A program made the translations under genes and the position numbers. A stretch of DNA of 47,301 nt from a virus. Below are positions 13,787 to 20,771 of the stretch, piece by piece (the stretch's first letter is position 1; each line of letters opens with the position of its first letter). The stretch covers positions 1-47,301 of IMG/VR virus record IMGVR_UViG_3300049457_000020. One strand, written 5' to 3'. The notes under the pieces are model-generated. The model did no database searches. It saw nothing but the letters and a program-made list of their open reading frames with translations, and was not told the origin of the DNA.

Positions 13787-14721
13787 GCCAGCGCCCTCCT
13801 GGTCTGATCCGTGACCTGCTCGGCCTGGCGCGCGAGAAGTCGGGTCCGCGCTTCGTCGATCGGGTTAGGGATCGGGCGCCGGCCGTTCGCCCGGATCCGG
13901 CGCCCGGCGTCGGGCGCCCCGCGCTCCCACTCCTCGTCGCGGTGCTGGTTCAGGAACGTCGTGGCGTGCGGGATCTTGTCTGTCGGCGTCGCGTACTCGT
14001 CGACGTAGGCCGCGAGATGCCGCGCCGCCGCCAGGAGCGCCTCGGCCGACCGCCCCGCGGCGCGCCGTGCCTCGTAGGATTTGCGTGCCGCCAGCTTGAC
14101 CTCGTGCCGGGGGTAGGTCACCCACCACGCATCGAAGTCGGCGCCGACCGCCCCCTGGTCAGAGGTCGACGACGGTTTGGTCAGCGCGTGCACACCCGCC
14201 GCGGCCGCCTCCGGGGCTGCCGCTACAGCCGGCAGGCTGGTCTGGTTCTCTAGGTCTCTGTCTCTCTCTTTCTCTATGTCTATGTTGGTTCGTTTTGCTT
14301 CGGTTTTGCTTCGCGTTTGCTTCAGCGAATCAGGCTGTTTTGGCGAAGCACTTGCTTCAGCGTGTGCTCGCTGACGGCGGGCGGCACCAGAGCGCAGCCC
14401 GCCGACCCGGCCCGCCTCGACGCGGGCCTCGGTGACGGCGTCCAGCTCCTCCTCGGTGGGGTTGACGTCGAGGAAGTCGTGGATGCGGTAGCCGTCGTCG
14501 ACGAGCTCCCAGCCACCCTTCGTGACCAGCTCCTCAGCGTCGCGGCTGGTCAGCTGGTAGAGGCGCAGGAGGACGGCGGCCTGGGCCGTCGACAGGTGCC
14601 CGTCCGTTCGGTGCTTCCGCGCGTAGCTGAGCGAGTTCGCCCACAGCCGGAACGCGCGGTGTGAGAACGAGCAGAGCTTGCCGTTGTCGTACGCGCTCTC
14701 CAGCAGCAGGACGTAGCGCAT
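13783..14721 (-). CDS. Replication initiator (O/replisome-organizer type)
   Basis: 312 residues from ATG 14719-14721 (TGATG overlap). Residues 1-105 form a winged-helix-like domain (SFSHRAFRLWANSLSYARKH, LSTAQAAVLLRLYQLTSRDA, GWELVDDGYRIHDFLDVNP) typical of phage replisome organizers. Residues 110-180 are a charged, Ser/Lys/Gln-rich linker. Residues 190-280 carry FDAWWVTYPRHEVKLAARKS and IPHATTFLNQHRDEEW, the usual C-terminal domain of these proteins. The linker DNA holds an iteron array, so the gene probably contains its own origin, as lambda O does. Confidence 0.75.
   Translation of the reverse strand: MRYVLLLESAYDNGKLCSFSHRAFRLWANSLSYARKHRTDGHLSTAQAAVLLRLYQLTSRDAEELVTKGGWELVDDGYRIHDFLDVNPTEEELDAVTEARVEAGRVGGLRSGAARRQRAHAEASASPKQPDSLKQTRSKTEAKRTNIDIEKERDRDLENQTSLPAVAAAPEAAAAGVHALTKPSSTSDQGAVGADFDAWWVTYPRHEVKLAARKSYEARRAAGRSAEALLAAARHLAAYVDEYATPTDKIPHATTFLNQHRDEEWERGAPDAGRRIRANGRRPIPNPIDEARTRLLARQAEQVTDQTRRALA
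14240..14362. other. Candidate replication origin (iterons inside the initiator gene)
   Basis: Two adjacent exact copies of gttttgcttcg (14292-14302, 14303-14313) are followed by gtttgcttcagcg (14315-14327), an inverted cgaagca (14344-14350) and acttgcttcagcg (14350-14362). Next to them is a polypyrimidine, visibly AT-richer stretch (14248-14290). This is the most AT-rich spot of the early region. Iterons plus a melting-prone tract in the linker of an initiator gene is the lambda ori arrangement. No functional proof is possible from sequence. Confidence 0.6.
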
Positions 14722-15305
14722 CAGCCGACCGGCTCTGCTCGCACCCGCCCGCGACGGATCGGAGTCTGGACGGGCTCCTGGTCGACGGGCCGCTCGGGCA
14801 TCGGGCCGTCGCCGATTGGACCTTCCGATTCCGCGACCACGGATGAGGCCGTCTCGGATGCCGCGCTGTCCTCGGCCTCCGCCGCGGCCGCGAGCTCGGC
14901 GTCGTCGATCTTGAGCGCGCAGTCGCCGCAGAGCGGCCGGTGGGGTTGGCCGGCCAGCGGCGTGTAGAACCGAGCCGCCGGGTCGTCGCCGATCACCCGC
15001 TCGCACGCGGAGCAGTGCTCGGTCGGGCCCGGGCGCGTGTGCTCGCGCGTGCGGTGGCCATTCTGCTCGATGTCCTCGAGCGCCAGGTCCATCGGCTTGG
15101 GCTCCTGCGCGTCGGGCGGGAGCGGGCTGGCGCGCAGCGTGATCTCGACCTCGTGCCCGACGTAGCGGTGCAGCTCGCCGAGCTGTGCGACGTCGCCGAA
15201 CCGGGCCGTCGGGACCGCGACCTCGATGATGGTGAGCGCGACCGCGTTGGTCGTCGCGGCGCGGGGACGGGCGTTCTTGAGCTGGCCGTTCTGCCGGATG
15301 TGCAT
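14721..15305 (-). CDS. Cys-pair protein of the recombination/replication cluster
   Basis: 194 residues from ATG 15303-15305 with GGAG 9 bases upstream. The first 70 residues are strand-rich (VALTIIEVAVPTARFGDVAQ, VGHEVEITLRASP). A zinc motif follows at about 97-127 (CSAC, then CGDC) with FYTPLAGQPHRPL between. The last 60 residues are acidic and probably disordered. It sits between the Ala/Trp-repeat gene and the initiator, so it may be a replication or ssDNA-related factor. Function unknown. Confidence 0.55.
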   Translation of the reverse strand: MHIRQNGQLKNARPRAATTNAVALTIIEVAVPTARFGDVAQLGELHRYVGHEVEITLRASPLPPDAQEPKPMDLALEDIEQNGHRTREHTRPGPTEHCSACERVIGDDPAARFYTPLAGQPHRPLCGDCALKIDDAELAAAAEAEDSAASETASSVVAESEGPIGDGPMPERPVDQEPVQTPIRRGRVRAEPVG

Positions 15306-15310
15306 CCGCG

Positions 15311-16039
15311 TTACTCCTTCGTCGCTCCGATCGCGATCATTCGGTCCAGCAAGTCGAAAGCCGACTCCTGCAGCGCCGACACGGTCGGCGCGAGCGCTTT
15401 TTCGGCGGCGGCCCTGGCGGCGGCCCTGGCGGCGGCCCTGGCGGCGGCCCAGGCGGCGGCCCAGGCGGCGGCCCAGGCGGCGGCCCAGGCGGCGTCCCAG
15501 GCGGCCCAGGCGGCGGCCCAGGCGGCGGCCCTGGCGGCGGCCCTGGCGGCGTCCCAGGCGGCGTCCCAGGCGGCGGCCCAGGCGGCGGCCCTGGCGGCGG
15601 CCCAGGCGGCGGCCGCATGATCCCGCGCCTCGTTGATCGTGCCGATCGCGGCGTTGGCGAGGTCGGTCGAGGCGAGCTCCGGCAGCGCGCGGAGCTTGGC
15701 CGCGTCCTCGGTCAGGCCGGCCAGGTCGAGCCAGGCCGGCGCGAAGGTGCGCGCCAGCCAGTCGGTCGCGAGCCAGGCGCGCCGCTCCTCGTCGTCGGCG
15801 CCGGTCGCCGTGCCGATCATCCGCGGCACGTAGGGCTTGAGCCGCTGGCGCGTCGCGTCGTCGAGTGCGTCGTTCCAGGCCCGGCCGAAGGCGGCGATCG
15901 CCGGCGACACGCAGACCGGGTGATCGGTCCACTCCTCGCCGGCGACGAACGCGACCGCCTCGAGCAGGCACATCTTCCCGTCGGGCTCGTGGCTTCCCTC
16001 CTCGAGGTGGAGGGAGTCGAGGTCGAGCGCGCGGATCAC
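15311..16039 (-). CDS. Ala/Trp tetrad-repeat protein
   Basis: 242 residues from GTG 16037-16039, overlapping the Bet stop (GTGA). Residues 1-140 form a mixed domain ([34 protein letters not shown]-like [33 protein letters not shown]). Residues about 142-212 are a run of four-residue units AAAW or AAAR with occasional Asp, predicted as one long helix with Trp and Arg on a stripe. A normal charged helix closes the protein. It lies in the replication/recombination cluster beside Bet. Function unknown; such Ala/Trp repeats are known in actinobacterial phage proteins but not explained. Confidence 0.65.
   Translation of the reverse strand: MIRALDLDSLHLEEGSHEPDGKMCLLEAVAFVAGEEWTDHPVCVSPAIAAFGRAWNDALDDATRQRLKPYVPRMIGTATGADDEERRAWLATDWLARTFAPAWLDLAGLTEDAAKLRALPELASTDLANAAIGTINEARDHAAAAWAAARAAAWAAAWDAAWDAARAAARAAAWAAAWAAWDAAWAAAWAAAWAAAWAAARAAARAAARAAAEKALAPTVSALQESAFDLLDRMIAIGATKE
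15405..15615. repeat. 12-bp tandem repeat coding Ala/Trp units
   Basis: About 210 bases of near-perfect 12-base units of the form gcggcggccc(t/a)g, with some shortened or variant units (cgtcccag). On the minus strand each unit codes Ala-Trp-Ala-Ala or Ala-Arg-Ala-Ala. The extreme bias leaves several reading frames open on both strands. It is a likely site of length change by replication slippage. Confidence 0.8.
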
Positions 16040-16989
16040 TGGGCGACCACGGCCGCGGCCGGGTTGTGCGGCGAGCTCGCCCACATGGCCCGCTTCTCGG
16101 TCAGCCAGATCGTCCAGGCCGACTCTCCGGCGTCCTCCGCTGGCAGCGTCAGCCGCAGCTTCGGGTTCGTCGCCTTGACCTCGTCGACGAACGCGGCGCA
16201 GGCCAGCTTGGTCGCCTCGGTGACCGCCTGGTCGGGCGCGTGGAACGGGATGTCGTCAGGCTCGATCGGTGCGTCGCTCTCGGCGACGGCCGCCTCCATC
16301 TCCGCGATGACCGCCTGAGCCTTCGGGGAGCGTTCACCGGGCGCGAGCGCTGGCTGGTGCGTCGCCTCGTACTCCGCCGCGGCGCGGTCGTAGGCGTCGT
16401 CGCCCTCCTCATGGATCTCGCCGGTCTCGCGGTCGATGATCCGATCGCCATCGTCCAGTTCGGGCGGCCGCGGGCGCAGGCCACTCAACTCCATCGGAAA
16501 GGCCTTCCGGAAGGCGAGAGCCTCAGCGGCTTTCGCCAGCATGAGGTCAGGCATCTTGGTCCAGAAGGGCGAGGCCTGAACGTAGCTCTTGTAGCGGGCC
16601 ACGGCCCAGACGGGCTGCGCGAAGTCTGTTCGGATCACGCCGACGCGCGCGGCGGCAGGTGGCCCATCCTCGAGCCAGATGGCGCGCCACTGACCGGCCG
16701 AGTCACACCACTCAGGCCCTAGCTGGCCGCCGTACCTGCCGGTCCTTTCGGCCATGACGCGATGGCCATCGATGGAAATCTGCAGGGAGACCTGATCGCG
16801 GTACTTGATGAAGTAGATCTGGCGCGCTATTGGATCGAGGCCCGTCCGCTTGCAGACTGCGATGAAGAGAGAAAGCTCGTCGGTTGTAGCTCCGCGCGCG
16901 ATCGTCCGCTTGATGAGCTCGATCCGTTCGTCGGACCACTGATCGAGAGCGGAACCGTTGACCTCGATCCGGGCTAGGTCGGTCGTCAC
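16036..16989 (-). CDS. bet: Bet/RecT-family single-strand annealing protein
   Basis: 317 residues from GTG 16987-16989, overlapping the HNH stop (GTGA). The Red-beta/RecT core spans about 18-190: [57 protein letters not shown] with GQLGPEW, and the basic/aromatic block ending [14 protein letters not shown]. The last ~120 residues are acidic and loosely conserved. The protein anneals complementary single strands for phage recombination. The usual exonuclease partner is not evident next to it. Confidence 0.88.
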   Translation of the reverse strand: MTTDLARIEVNGSALDQWSDERIELIKRTIARGATTDELSLFIAVCKRTGLDPIARQIYFIKYRDQVSLQISIDGHRVMAERTGRYGGQLGPEWCDSAGQWRAIWLEDGPPAAARVGVIRTDFAQPVWAVARYKSYVQASPFWTKMPDLMLAKAAEALAFRKAFPMELSGLRPRPPELDDGDRIIDRETGEIHEEGDDAYDRAAAEYEATHQPALAPGERSPKAQAVIAEMEAAVAESDAPIEPDDIPFHAPDQAVTEATKLACAAFVDEVKATNPKLRLTLPAEDAGESAWTIWLTEKRAMWASSPHNPAAAVVAQ

Positions 16990-17600
16990 GATGCGATCTC
17001 CTTGCGCGGGTCGGCCTCGCGCCGTCGCCGCTGGTGCAGCGCCATGTGGTGCGAGGCGCACAGAAAGGCGATGTTGCTCGGGTCGTTGTTCAGCGGGTTC
17101 TCGTCGCGGTGGTGACGGTGGATGTTGCCCTTGCCCGGAATCGGGGCGACCCCGCACTGTTCGCAGGGCTGCCCGGCGAAGAGCTTTCGCGCCCGCTGGC
17201 GCCCGAGATCGTCGCTCGGCTCCGGGTTCCAGCGCGCGTTGTTCGGGCCGCGGTGACGTTCCGCGACGTGGGGCAGGTTGGCCGCCTCGCGCGTCGAGCG
17301 CGCGTCGATCCCCCACTTGCGCATCCAGTGCCAGATCGCGCCTTGCGTCACGCCGAAGCGTTCGGCGATCTCGCTCTGGGTTAGCCCCTGATCGTGCAAC
17401 TGCTGGAGCACGACCGGTGTGAGGCCGCGCGCCTTACGGACGCCGGGCCGCTGGCCGGCGTGCTTACCCGCGCCTAGATGGGCGCGGTAGCACGCCATCG
17501 AGCAGTAGCCGGTCTTGATGACCCCGCGCTCGAGCTGGTAGCGCTGCTGGGGGATCGGCGTGTACACCGCCCCGCACCAGCCGCAAGGGAACGTCGTCAA
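16986..17600 (-). CDS. HNH endonuclease with N-terminal Cys knuckle and HTH
   Basis: 204 residues starting at TTG 17598-17600, which overlaps the previous stop (TTGA); no other start precedes the conserved [14 protein letters not shown]. Order of parts: Cys knuckle (CGWC, later CSMAC), a helix-turn-helix ([20 protein letters not shown]), a Cys pair (CEQC), then the HNH block [20 protein letters not shown] with FLCASHH. Catalytic His-His and Asn are present. It sits directly upstream of bet and is probably a DNA-processing or mobile nuclease. Confidence 0.75.
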   Translation of the reverse strand: MTTFPCGWCGAVYTPIPQQRYQLERGVIKTGYCSMACYRAHLGAGKHAGQRPGVRKARGLTPVVLQQLHDQGLTQSEIAERFGVTQGAIWHWMRKWGIDARSTREAANLPHVAERHRGPNNARWNPEPSDDLGRQRARKLFAGQPCEQCGVAPIPGKGNIHRHHRDENPLNNDPSNIAFLCASHHMALHQRRRREADPRKEIAS

Positions 17601-17878
17601 AGCGCGAACTCCTGTGCGATCTCGTCCAGGCGCGCTGCTGCTCGAGCGCGCTGCTCGGGGGTTGACTGCGCCATCAGCTCGCGCACCTCGACCTCGATCG
17701 CCCACGCGACCGCCTCGACGTGGCGACAGCTGTTCTTGCGCGCGAAGGCCGGGCACCCGCACCAGCAGGTGCCCTCGGTGATCCACTCGACCGACCAGTG
17801 CTCGCCCGGCATCGACGTCGACGGCACGCTGAAAGCGCCAGCGCGGGTCGGCTCGCCGCTCAGGCGGGTAGCTGTCAT
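17597..17878 (-). CDS. SWIM zinc-finger protein
   Basis: 93 residues from ATG 17876-17878 (ATGA overlap). Residues about 37-57 contain CWCGCPAFARKNSCRH, the CxC...CxH pattern of SWIM fingers, which bind DNA or protein and are often linked to recombination factors. A charged helix follows. Its place in the recombination cluster, just before the HNH and bet genes, fits a DNA-repair accessory. Confidence 0.7.
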   Translation of the reverse strand: MTATRLSGEPTRAGAFSVPSTSMPGEHWSVEWITEGTCWCGCPAFARKNSCRHVEAVAWAIEVEVRELMAQSTPEQRARAAARLDEIAQEFAL

Positions 17879-18189
17879 CGGCCGGTCGCCTTGGCGATGG
17901 CGGCGCGGGCGCGCTCGGCGCCGGGGTAGTGCGTCGAGACGCTCACGTCCTCGCACAGCTCCTCGTTGAAGCGCAGCAGCGCCTCGCAGGAGTCCAGCAA
18001 GTCGGGCGCGGCGGAGATGAGCCGGGCGTTGGCGACTCGCTCGTCATCGCCATCGAAGCGGTTGAAGTCGCACGCGATCGCGACGATCGTCCCGCGCTCG
18101 GGGTCTCCGGCGCGGACGATGTTGCCCTCGTAGGTGCGCTCGATCTGGTCGGTGGCGTGCCATGGTCCCGGCGTGTGCTGCCCGCTCAC
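17875..18189 (-). CDS. Small phage protein (ARLISAAPDLL type)
   Basis: 104 residues from GTG 18187-18189. The MSGQHTPGPWHATD opening and the signature VANARLISAAPDLLDSCEAL are typical of a widespread phage/prophage protein family whose function is unknown. Stop overlaps the next start (ATGA). Confidence 0.75.
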   Translation of the reverse strand: MSGQHTPGPWHATDQIERTYEGNIVRAGDPERGTIVAIACDFNRFDGDDERVANARLISAAPDLLDSCEALLRFNEELCEDVSVSTHYPGAERARAAIAKATGR

Positions 18190-18566
18190 GTCCGCGACTC
18201 TTTGCCCGGCACCAGGCCGATCGCCGCGATCTCCTCGACCGCGGCTGAGTACGCCTCGGCCACCAGGCGCGCCGACGCGGCCGCTGCGTCGTGCCAGGAC
18301 TCCCCGGGCTCGCGTGACCTCGTGCAGTCGACCTCGAGCGAGACGCCCTGCGTCGACTTCGTGACCTTGACGTCGACGGCGCCGAGGCCGGGCGTATAGA
18401 CGTGGACGATCTCCGAGATTGAGCGGACCTGCTCGTCGAGGGCACGGTTGATCGCGCCGGCGATGAGGGCGCGAATCTGCTCGGTCACCGGAACGCGGGT
18501 GTCCGACCGTCCGATCTGCATGACGATCTCGTCCGCGCAGGCGCGCGCCAGCTCCTGGCTCGTCAT
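18186..18566 (-). CDS. Unknown helical protein
   Basis: 126 residues from ATG 18564-18566 (TGATG overlap). Helices at both ends flank a strand-rich centre (VDVKVTKSTQGVSLEVDCTR). No motif is recognised. Early operon, coupled to neighbours on both sides. Confidence 0.5.
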   Translation of the reverse strand: MTSQELARACADEIVMQIGRSDTRVPVTEQIRALIAGAINRALDEQVRSISEIVHVYTPGLGAVDVKVTKSTQGVSLEVDCTRSREPGESWHDAAAASARLVAEAYSAAVEEIAAIGLVPGKESRT

Positions 18567-18958
18567 CAGCGCCACTCGTCTAGGGCGCCGTCGCGCTGGA
18601 TGGCGGATAGCGCTTTGATGAGGCGCGCGATGACGCGCTCGGCCAGCCGGTCCTCCGGGAGCACTCGCTCCCCAATCGGCGTCGGCTCGCCCCACGGGTC
18701 GGGCCGCCCCTCGCGCGCGTAGCGCACGATCTCGGACCTGTGGATCAGGTAGCTGTCGCCCGACCGCTCGTGGGGGATCAGCGGACGCGAGCGCTTCGGG
18801 TCCTCGGGGTCGGGACCGACGCGGACCTTCAGGAGGTCGTACATGCGTCTTTCGCTCACTCCGAGGATCGCGCCCGCCGCCGACACCGAGATGTACGGCG
18901 GCTCGACAGGCGGCTCGGTCGTCTCGATGACGCGCAGTGAATTCGGCTGCGCGACCAT
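18566..18958 (-). CDS. MerR/HTH_17-like DNA-binding protein
   Basis: 130 residues from ATG 18956-18958 (TGATG overlap). Residues 23-60 form an excisionase/MerR-type helix-turn-helix with wing: ISVSAAGAILGVSERRMYDL, then RSRPLIPHERSGDSYLIHRS. A basic helix near the end may extend contacts. It is an early DNA-binding protein; control of early genes is an inference. Confidence 0.6.
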   Translation of the reverse strand: MVAQPNSLRVIETTEPPVEPPYISVSAAGAILGVSERRMYDLLKVRVGPDPEDPKRSRPLIPHERSGDSYLIHRSEIVRYAREGRPDPWGEPTPIGERVLPEDRLAERVIARLIKALSAIQRDGALDEWR

Positions 18959-19158
18959 CAGGCCAGCAGCCCCGGCTGGACGGTTGGGCTGCCACAGCGA
19001 GCGCAGACCAGCGCCGGCGGAGCCCCCGCGTCGCGCCACCCGAGATCCCGACAGGACCGGTTGGTGCATGGATCGACGGACAAGCCCCGGAGACGCGTCG
19101 CGGGGCGGGCCGGCTCGCGGCCCGTCAAGCGGGTCGGGCTGACTCGTGTGTCGCTCAT
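18958..19158 (-). CDS. Small zinc-ribbon protein
   Basis: 66 residues from ATG 19156-19158 with AGGA and GAGAG just upstream. Cys are arranged C-x4-C (CTNRSC) and C-x2-C (CARC), typical of a small ribbon. The initiation region (TGAGAGATGAGC) is duplicated 60 bases upstream in front of a hairpin. Confidence 0.55.
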   Translation of the reverse strand: MSDTRVSPTRLTGREPARPATRLRGLSVDPCTNRSCRDLGWRDAGAPPALVCARCGSPTVQPGLLA

Positions 19159-19182
19159 CTCTCAATTCCTGGTTGCTTGGGT

Positions 19183-19224
19183 GCTTGTCCCCCGCTAGAC
19201 TTCGGGGGACAAGCTCATCTCTCA
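19183..19224 (-). promoter_or_regulatory. Leader hairpin with 7-codon upstream ORF and duplicated start region
   Basis: A 12-base perfect inverted repeat (GCTTGTCCCCCG / CGGGGGACAAGC, 19183-19194 and 19203-19214, 8-base loop) lies between two genes. On the minus strand the sequence TGAGAGATGAGC occurs at 19224-19213 and again at 19164-19153, where it holds the start of the 66-residue gene. The upstream copy opens a 7-codon ORF (MSLSPEV, 19195-19218) whose stop lies in the hairpin loop. This resembles a translation-sensing attenuator. Confidence 0.45.
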
Positions 19225-19229
19225 GCGCG

Positions 19230-19421
19230 TCAGGCCGCTCGACGGGTTCCAGCCGTCGAGCGGCTTTCCTTTTCCTCGTGCTGTTGGTCCCAGCGGGCCC
19301 AGCAGGCGATCAGCTCGGCACACCGCCGGCGCGGCTCGTGGCCATGGCCGCCGACGTAGGCCATCACGGACACGACGCCGTCGGTGGCGCCGCAGACCTC
19401 GCAGGGTCCCTGGTGCTGCAT
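19230..19421 (-). CDS. Small Cys/His protein
   Basis: 63 residues from ATG 19419-19421 with AAGGGAG 8 bases upstream. CEVCGATDG at the start and later His and Cys (GGHGHEPRRRCAELIAC) suggest a zinc fold; the tail is basic. It is the second gene of the early operon. Function unknown. Confidence 0.6.
   Translation of the reverse strand: MQHQGPCEVCGATDGVVSVMAYVGGHGHEPRRRCAELIACWARWDQQHEEKESRSTAGTRRAA
19234..19264 (+). terminator. Strong hairpin followed by T-rich run on plus strand
   Basis: Arms gccgctcgacgg (19234-19245) and ccgtcgagcggc (19253-19264) pair over 12 bases with a 7-base loop, followed on the plus strand by tttccttttcc. On the plus strand this is an intrinsic-terminator shape, though no plus-strand gene ends here; it may stop antisense transcripts before the control region. 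On the minus strand it lies in the 3' end of the 63-residue gene. Confidence 0.45.
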
Positions 19422-19467
19422 TGAGTTCTCCCTTCCGCCCCAGTCGGGGCTGATGTGATCGCGTGAG

Positions 19468-19797
19468 CTACGCGCTTTCGCTTATGGCGAGCACCTCCCG
19501 GGCGGAGTACGCTCGCGGGACCGCGATTCCAGCGCGGCCGTCAGAGCCAACGTCGGGGTCCCCGTCCGGCTGGCTCGCGCTGGAGGCATCGTGGAAGAGC
19601 ACATCGGGCGGGAGCTGGAGGACGCGTGCGCACCGCGCGCGGAAGTCGGCCGTGGCCGGCCAGTGATCGCCGAGCACGCCGCGGACGTAGCTGTCCCGTC
19701 GGTCGATCTGCCGTGCGAGCCAAGCGGCGCTGCGCCCCTGAGCACGCAGGACCCCCTGGATCGGATGCGGGCGTCTGTTCGTTCTGTTCGTCCTCAC
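19468..19797 (-). CDS. Cro-like HTH regulator, first gene of the early operon
   Basis: 109 residues from GTG 19795-19797. Residues about 12-66 form an XRE/Cro helix-turn-helix (IQGVLRAQGRSAAWLARQID, SYVRGVLGDHWPATADFRAR, CARVLQLPPDVLFHD). It is transcribed leftward from a TTGACA/TATAAG promoter whose start point falls on its first codon, so the mRNA is probably leaderless. Its first codons (RTNRTN) are written in operator-like repeats. Its place opposite the repressor gene is that of lambda cro. Confidence 0.7.
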   Translation of the reverse strand: MRTNRTNRRPHPIQGVLRAQGRSAAWLARQIDRRDSYVRGVLGDHWPATADFRARCARVLQLPPDVLFHDASSASQPDGDPDVGSDGRAGIAVPRAYSAREVLAISESA

Positions 19798-19876
19798 GCA
19801 CGAACTTATACAGCAGGCCCTAGCCGTGTGTCAAGTGCTTCCGTATGATCGTTCGTGCGATGTCGAACGAACGAAC
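19777..19876. promoter_or_regulatory. Divergent lytic/lysogenic control region
   Basis: Minus strand: TTGACA (19829-19834), 18-base spacer, TATAAG (19805-19810), then GTG at 19797. Plus strand: TATGAT (19844-19849) 10 bases before ATG 19860. Operator-like inverted repeats: GTTCGT-8-ACGAAC (19786-19805) over the early start, and TCGTTCG-8-CGAACGA (19849-19870) over the repressor start. Extra half sites occur as GTTCG at 19777 and tandem CGAAC to 19876. The mirrored array suggests that repressor and Cro-like proteins compete for the same half site. Confidence 0.65.
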
Positions 19877-20393
19877 GGCCCTGCATCTGGTCGCGTCCAA
19901 CCCATTCGCTGAGTGGCTGGTTCGACGGATGGCCGAGCGGGGCGTCCGCAACAACCACCTCGCGTCGGCGATGACCGCGAAGGGCCTTAAGATGTCGAAG
20001 TCGATGGTGTCGAGCTACCGGAGCGGCGCGACCCTGCCCGACCCTGACTCCAGCGACAAGCTCGCCGACTTCTTCGACGACGACCGCTCGGTCGTCTGGG
20101 GCTACGTGCGGGCCGCGCGCGTGCTGCGCGAGGAACCCACGCCACCGGCACCGGCCGATGCCTCCGCCCGCGAACTGATCCGTGAAGTCGTCCACGAGAC
20201 GCTCGCGCAGATGGGCCACCCGCGCATGGCCTCCGCGCTGACCGAGGTCGTGGTCGCCTTCGGCGACGCGATCGAGGCGCTCCCGCCGGCCGAGCGCGAG
20301 GCGCTCCTGCCGCCGAACTTCCGCGACGGCCTGCAGCAGATCCGGCGCCGCATCCTGGCCGGGGAGCGCGACGCGCCGCCCCGAAACTCCTAG
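19860..20393 (+). CDS. Phage repressor (XRE family)
   Basis: 177 residues from ATG 19860-19862. An ATG at 19845 lies inside the -10 box and is rejected. Residues about 15-65 form a lambda-type DNA-binding domain (FAEWLVRRMAERGVRNNHLA, SKSMVSSYRSGATLPDPDSS, KLADFFDDD). The C-terminal half is helical and lacks the Ser-Lys dyad of LexA-like self-cleaving repressors, so induction probably works by another route. First gene of the rightward lysogeny operon. Confidence 0.75.
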   Translation: MSNERTALHLVASNPFAEWLVRRMAERGVRNNHLASAMTAKGLKMSKSMVSSYRSGATLPDPDSSDKLADFFDDDRSVVWGYVRAARVLREEPTPPAPADASARELIREVVHETLAQMGHPRMASALTEVVVAFGDAIEALPPAEREALLPPNFRDGLQQIRRRILAGERDAPPRNS

Positions 20394-20463
20394 GGAGTGG
20401 GCCGGATGGACTACGCGCGGTCGTCGCCGGCTGTACGACCGCTGCAGTATCCTTCGCCATTCG

Positions 20464-20706
20464 ATGATGAGGCGTGTGGCGGTGGCGGTGGAGCGGTTCT
20501 GGGCCGTGGTCGCCCGCTACGACGCGCGGCTCGCCCGGCCCGGCGCGGCAGTACGGGTCGATTATGAAGCACTGCCCGCGCCCGGCGATGTCGTGCTCGT
20601 GTACGACGGCGCGCGCGTGCGGGCGCTCGTTTTCGACGAGGTCAGCCGACCGATGCAGCCCGTCTGGATCATCGGCGTGGTTCGCATGGCGGTCGACCGC
20701 TCCTAA
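20464..20706 (+). CDS. Small beta-rich protein of the lysogeny operon
   Basis: 80 residues from ATG 20464-20466 (a second ATG follows at once). A TATCCT box (20448-20453) lies 10 bases upstream, again giving a very short leader. The N-terminal helix (VAVAVERFWAVVARYDARLA) precedes a barrel-like part (GDVVLVYDGARVRALVFDEV). No family recognised. Between repressor and excisionase-like gene. Confidence 0.5.
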   Translation: MMRRVAVAVERFWAVVARYDARLARPGAAVRVDYEALPAPGDVVLVYDGARVRALVFDEVSRPMQPVWIIGVVRMAVDRS

Positions 20707-20713
20707 CCGTTTC

Positions 20714-20765
20714 CAAGTCGTGCAAGTCGTGCAGATCGTGCGACCTGGCGCACCGCGTGTAGACT
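20714..20765 (+). promoter_or_regulatory. Three 9-bp tandem repeats and -10 box before excisionase-like gene
   Basis: CAAGTCGTG (20714-20722), CAAGTCGTG (20723-20731) and CAGATCGTG (20732-20740) lie head to tail. A TAGACT box (20760-20765) ends 6 bases before the GTG at 20772, so this message too would be leaderless. The 9-base repeats are a likely binding site for the excisionase-like protein or another regulator. Confidence 0.5.
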
Positions 20766-20771
20766 GGCGCC

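Noticed and set aside
15320-15640. Several overlapping frames (Pro/Gly-rich, Arg/Pro-rich, Ala/Gln-rich) over the 12-bp repeat
   Set aside because: They result from the repeat having no stop in most frames; only the minus-strand Ala/Trp frame continues into normal protein on both sides.
19845-19862. ATG at 19845 as repressor start
   Set aside because: It lies within the TATGAT -10 box and the operator; the in-frame ATG at 19860 follows the predicted transcript start.
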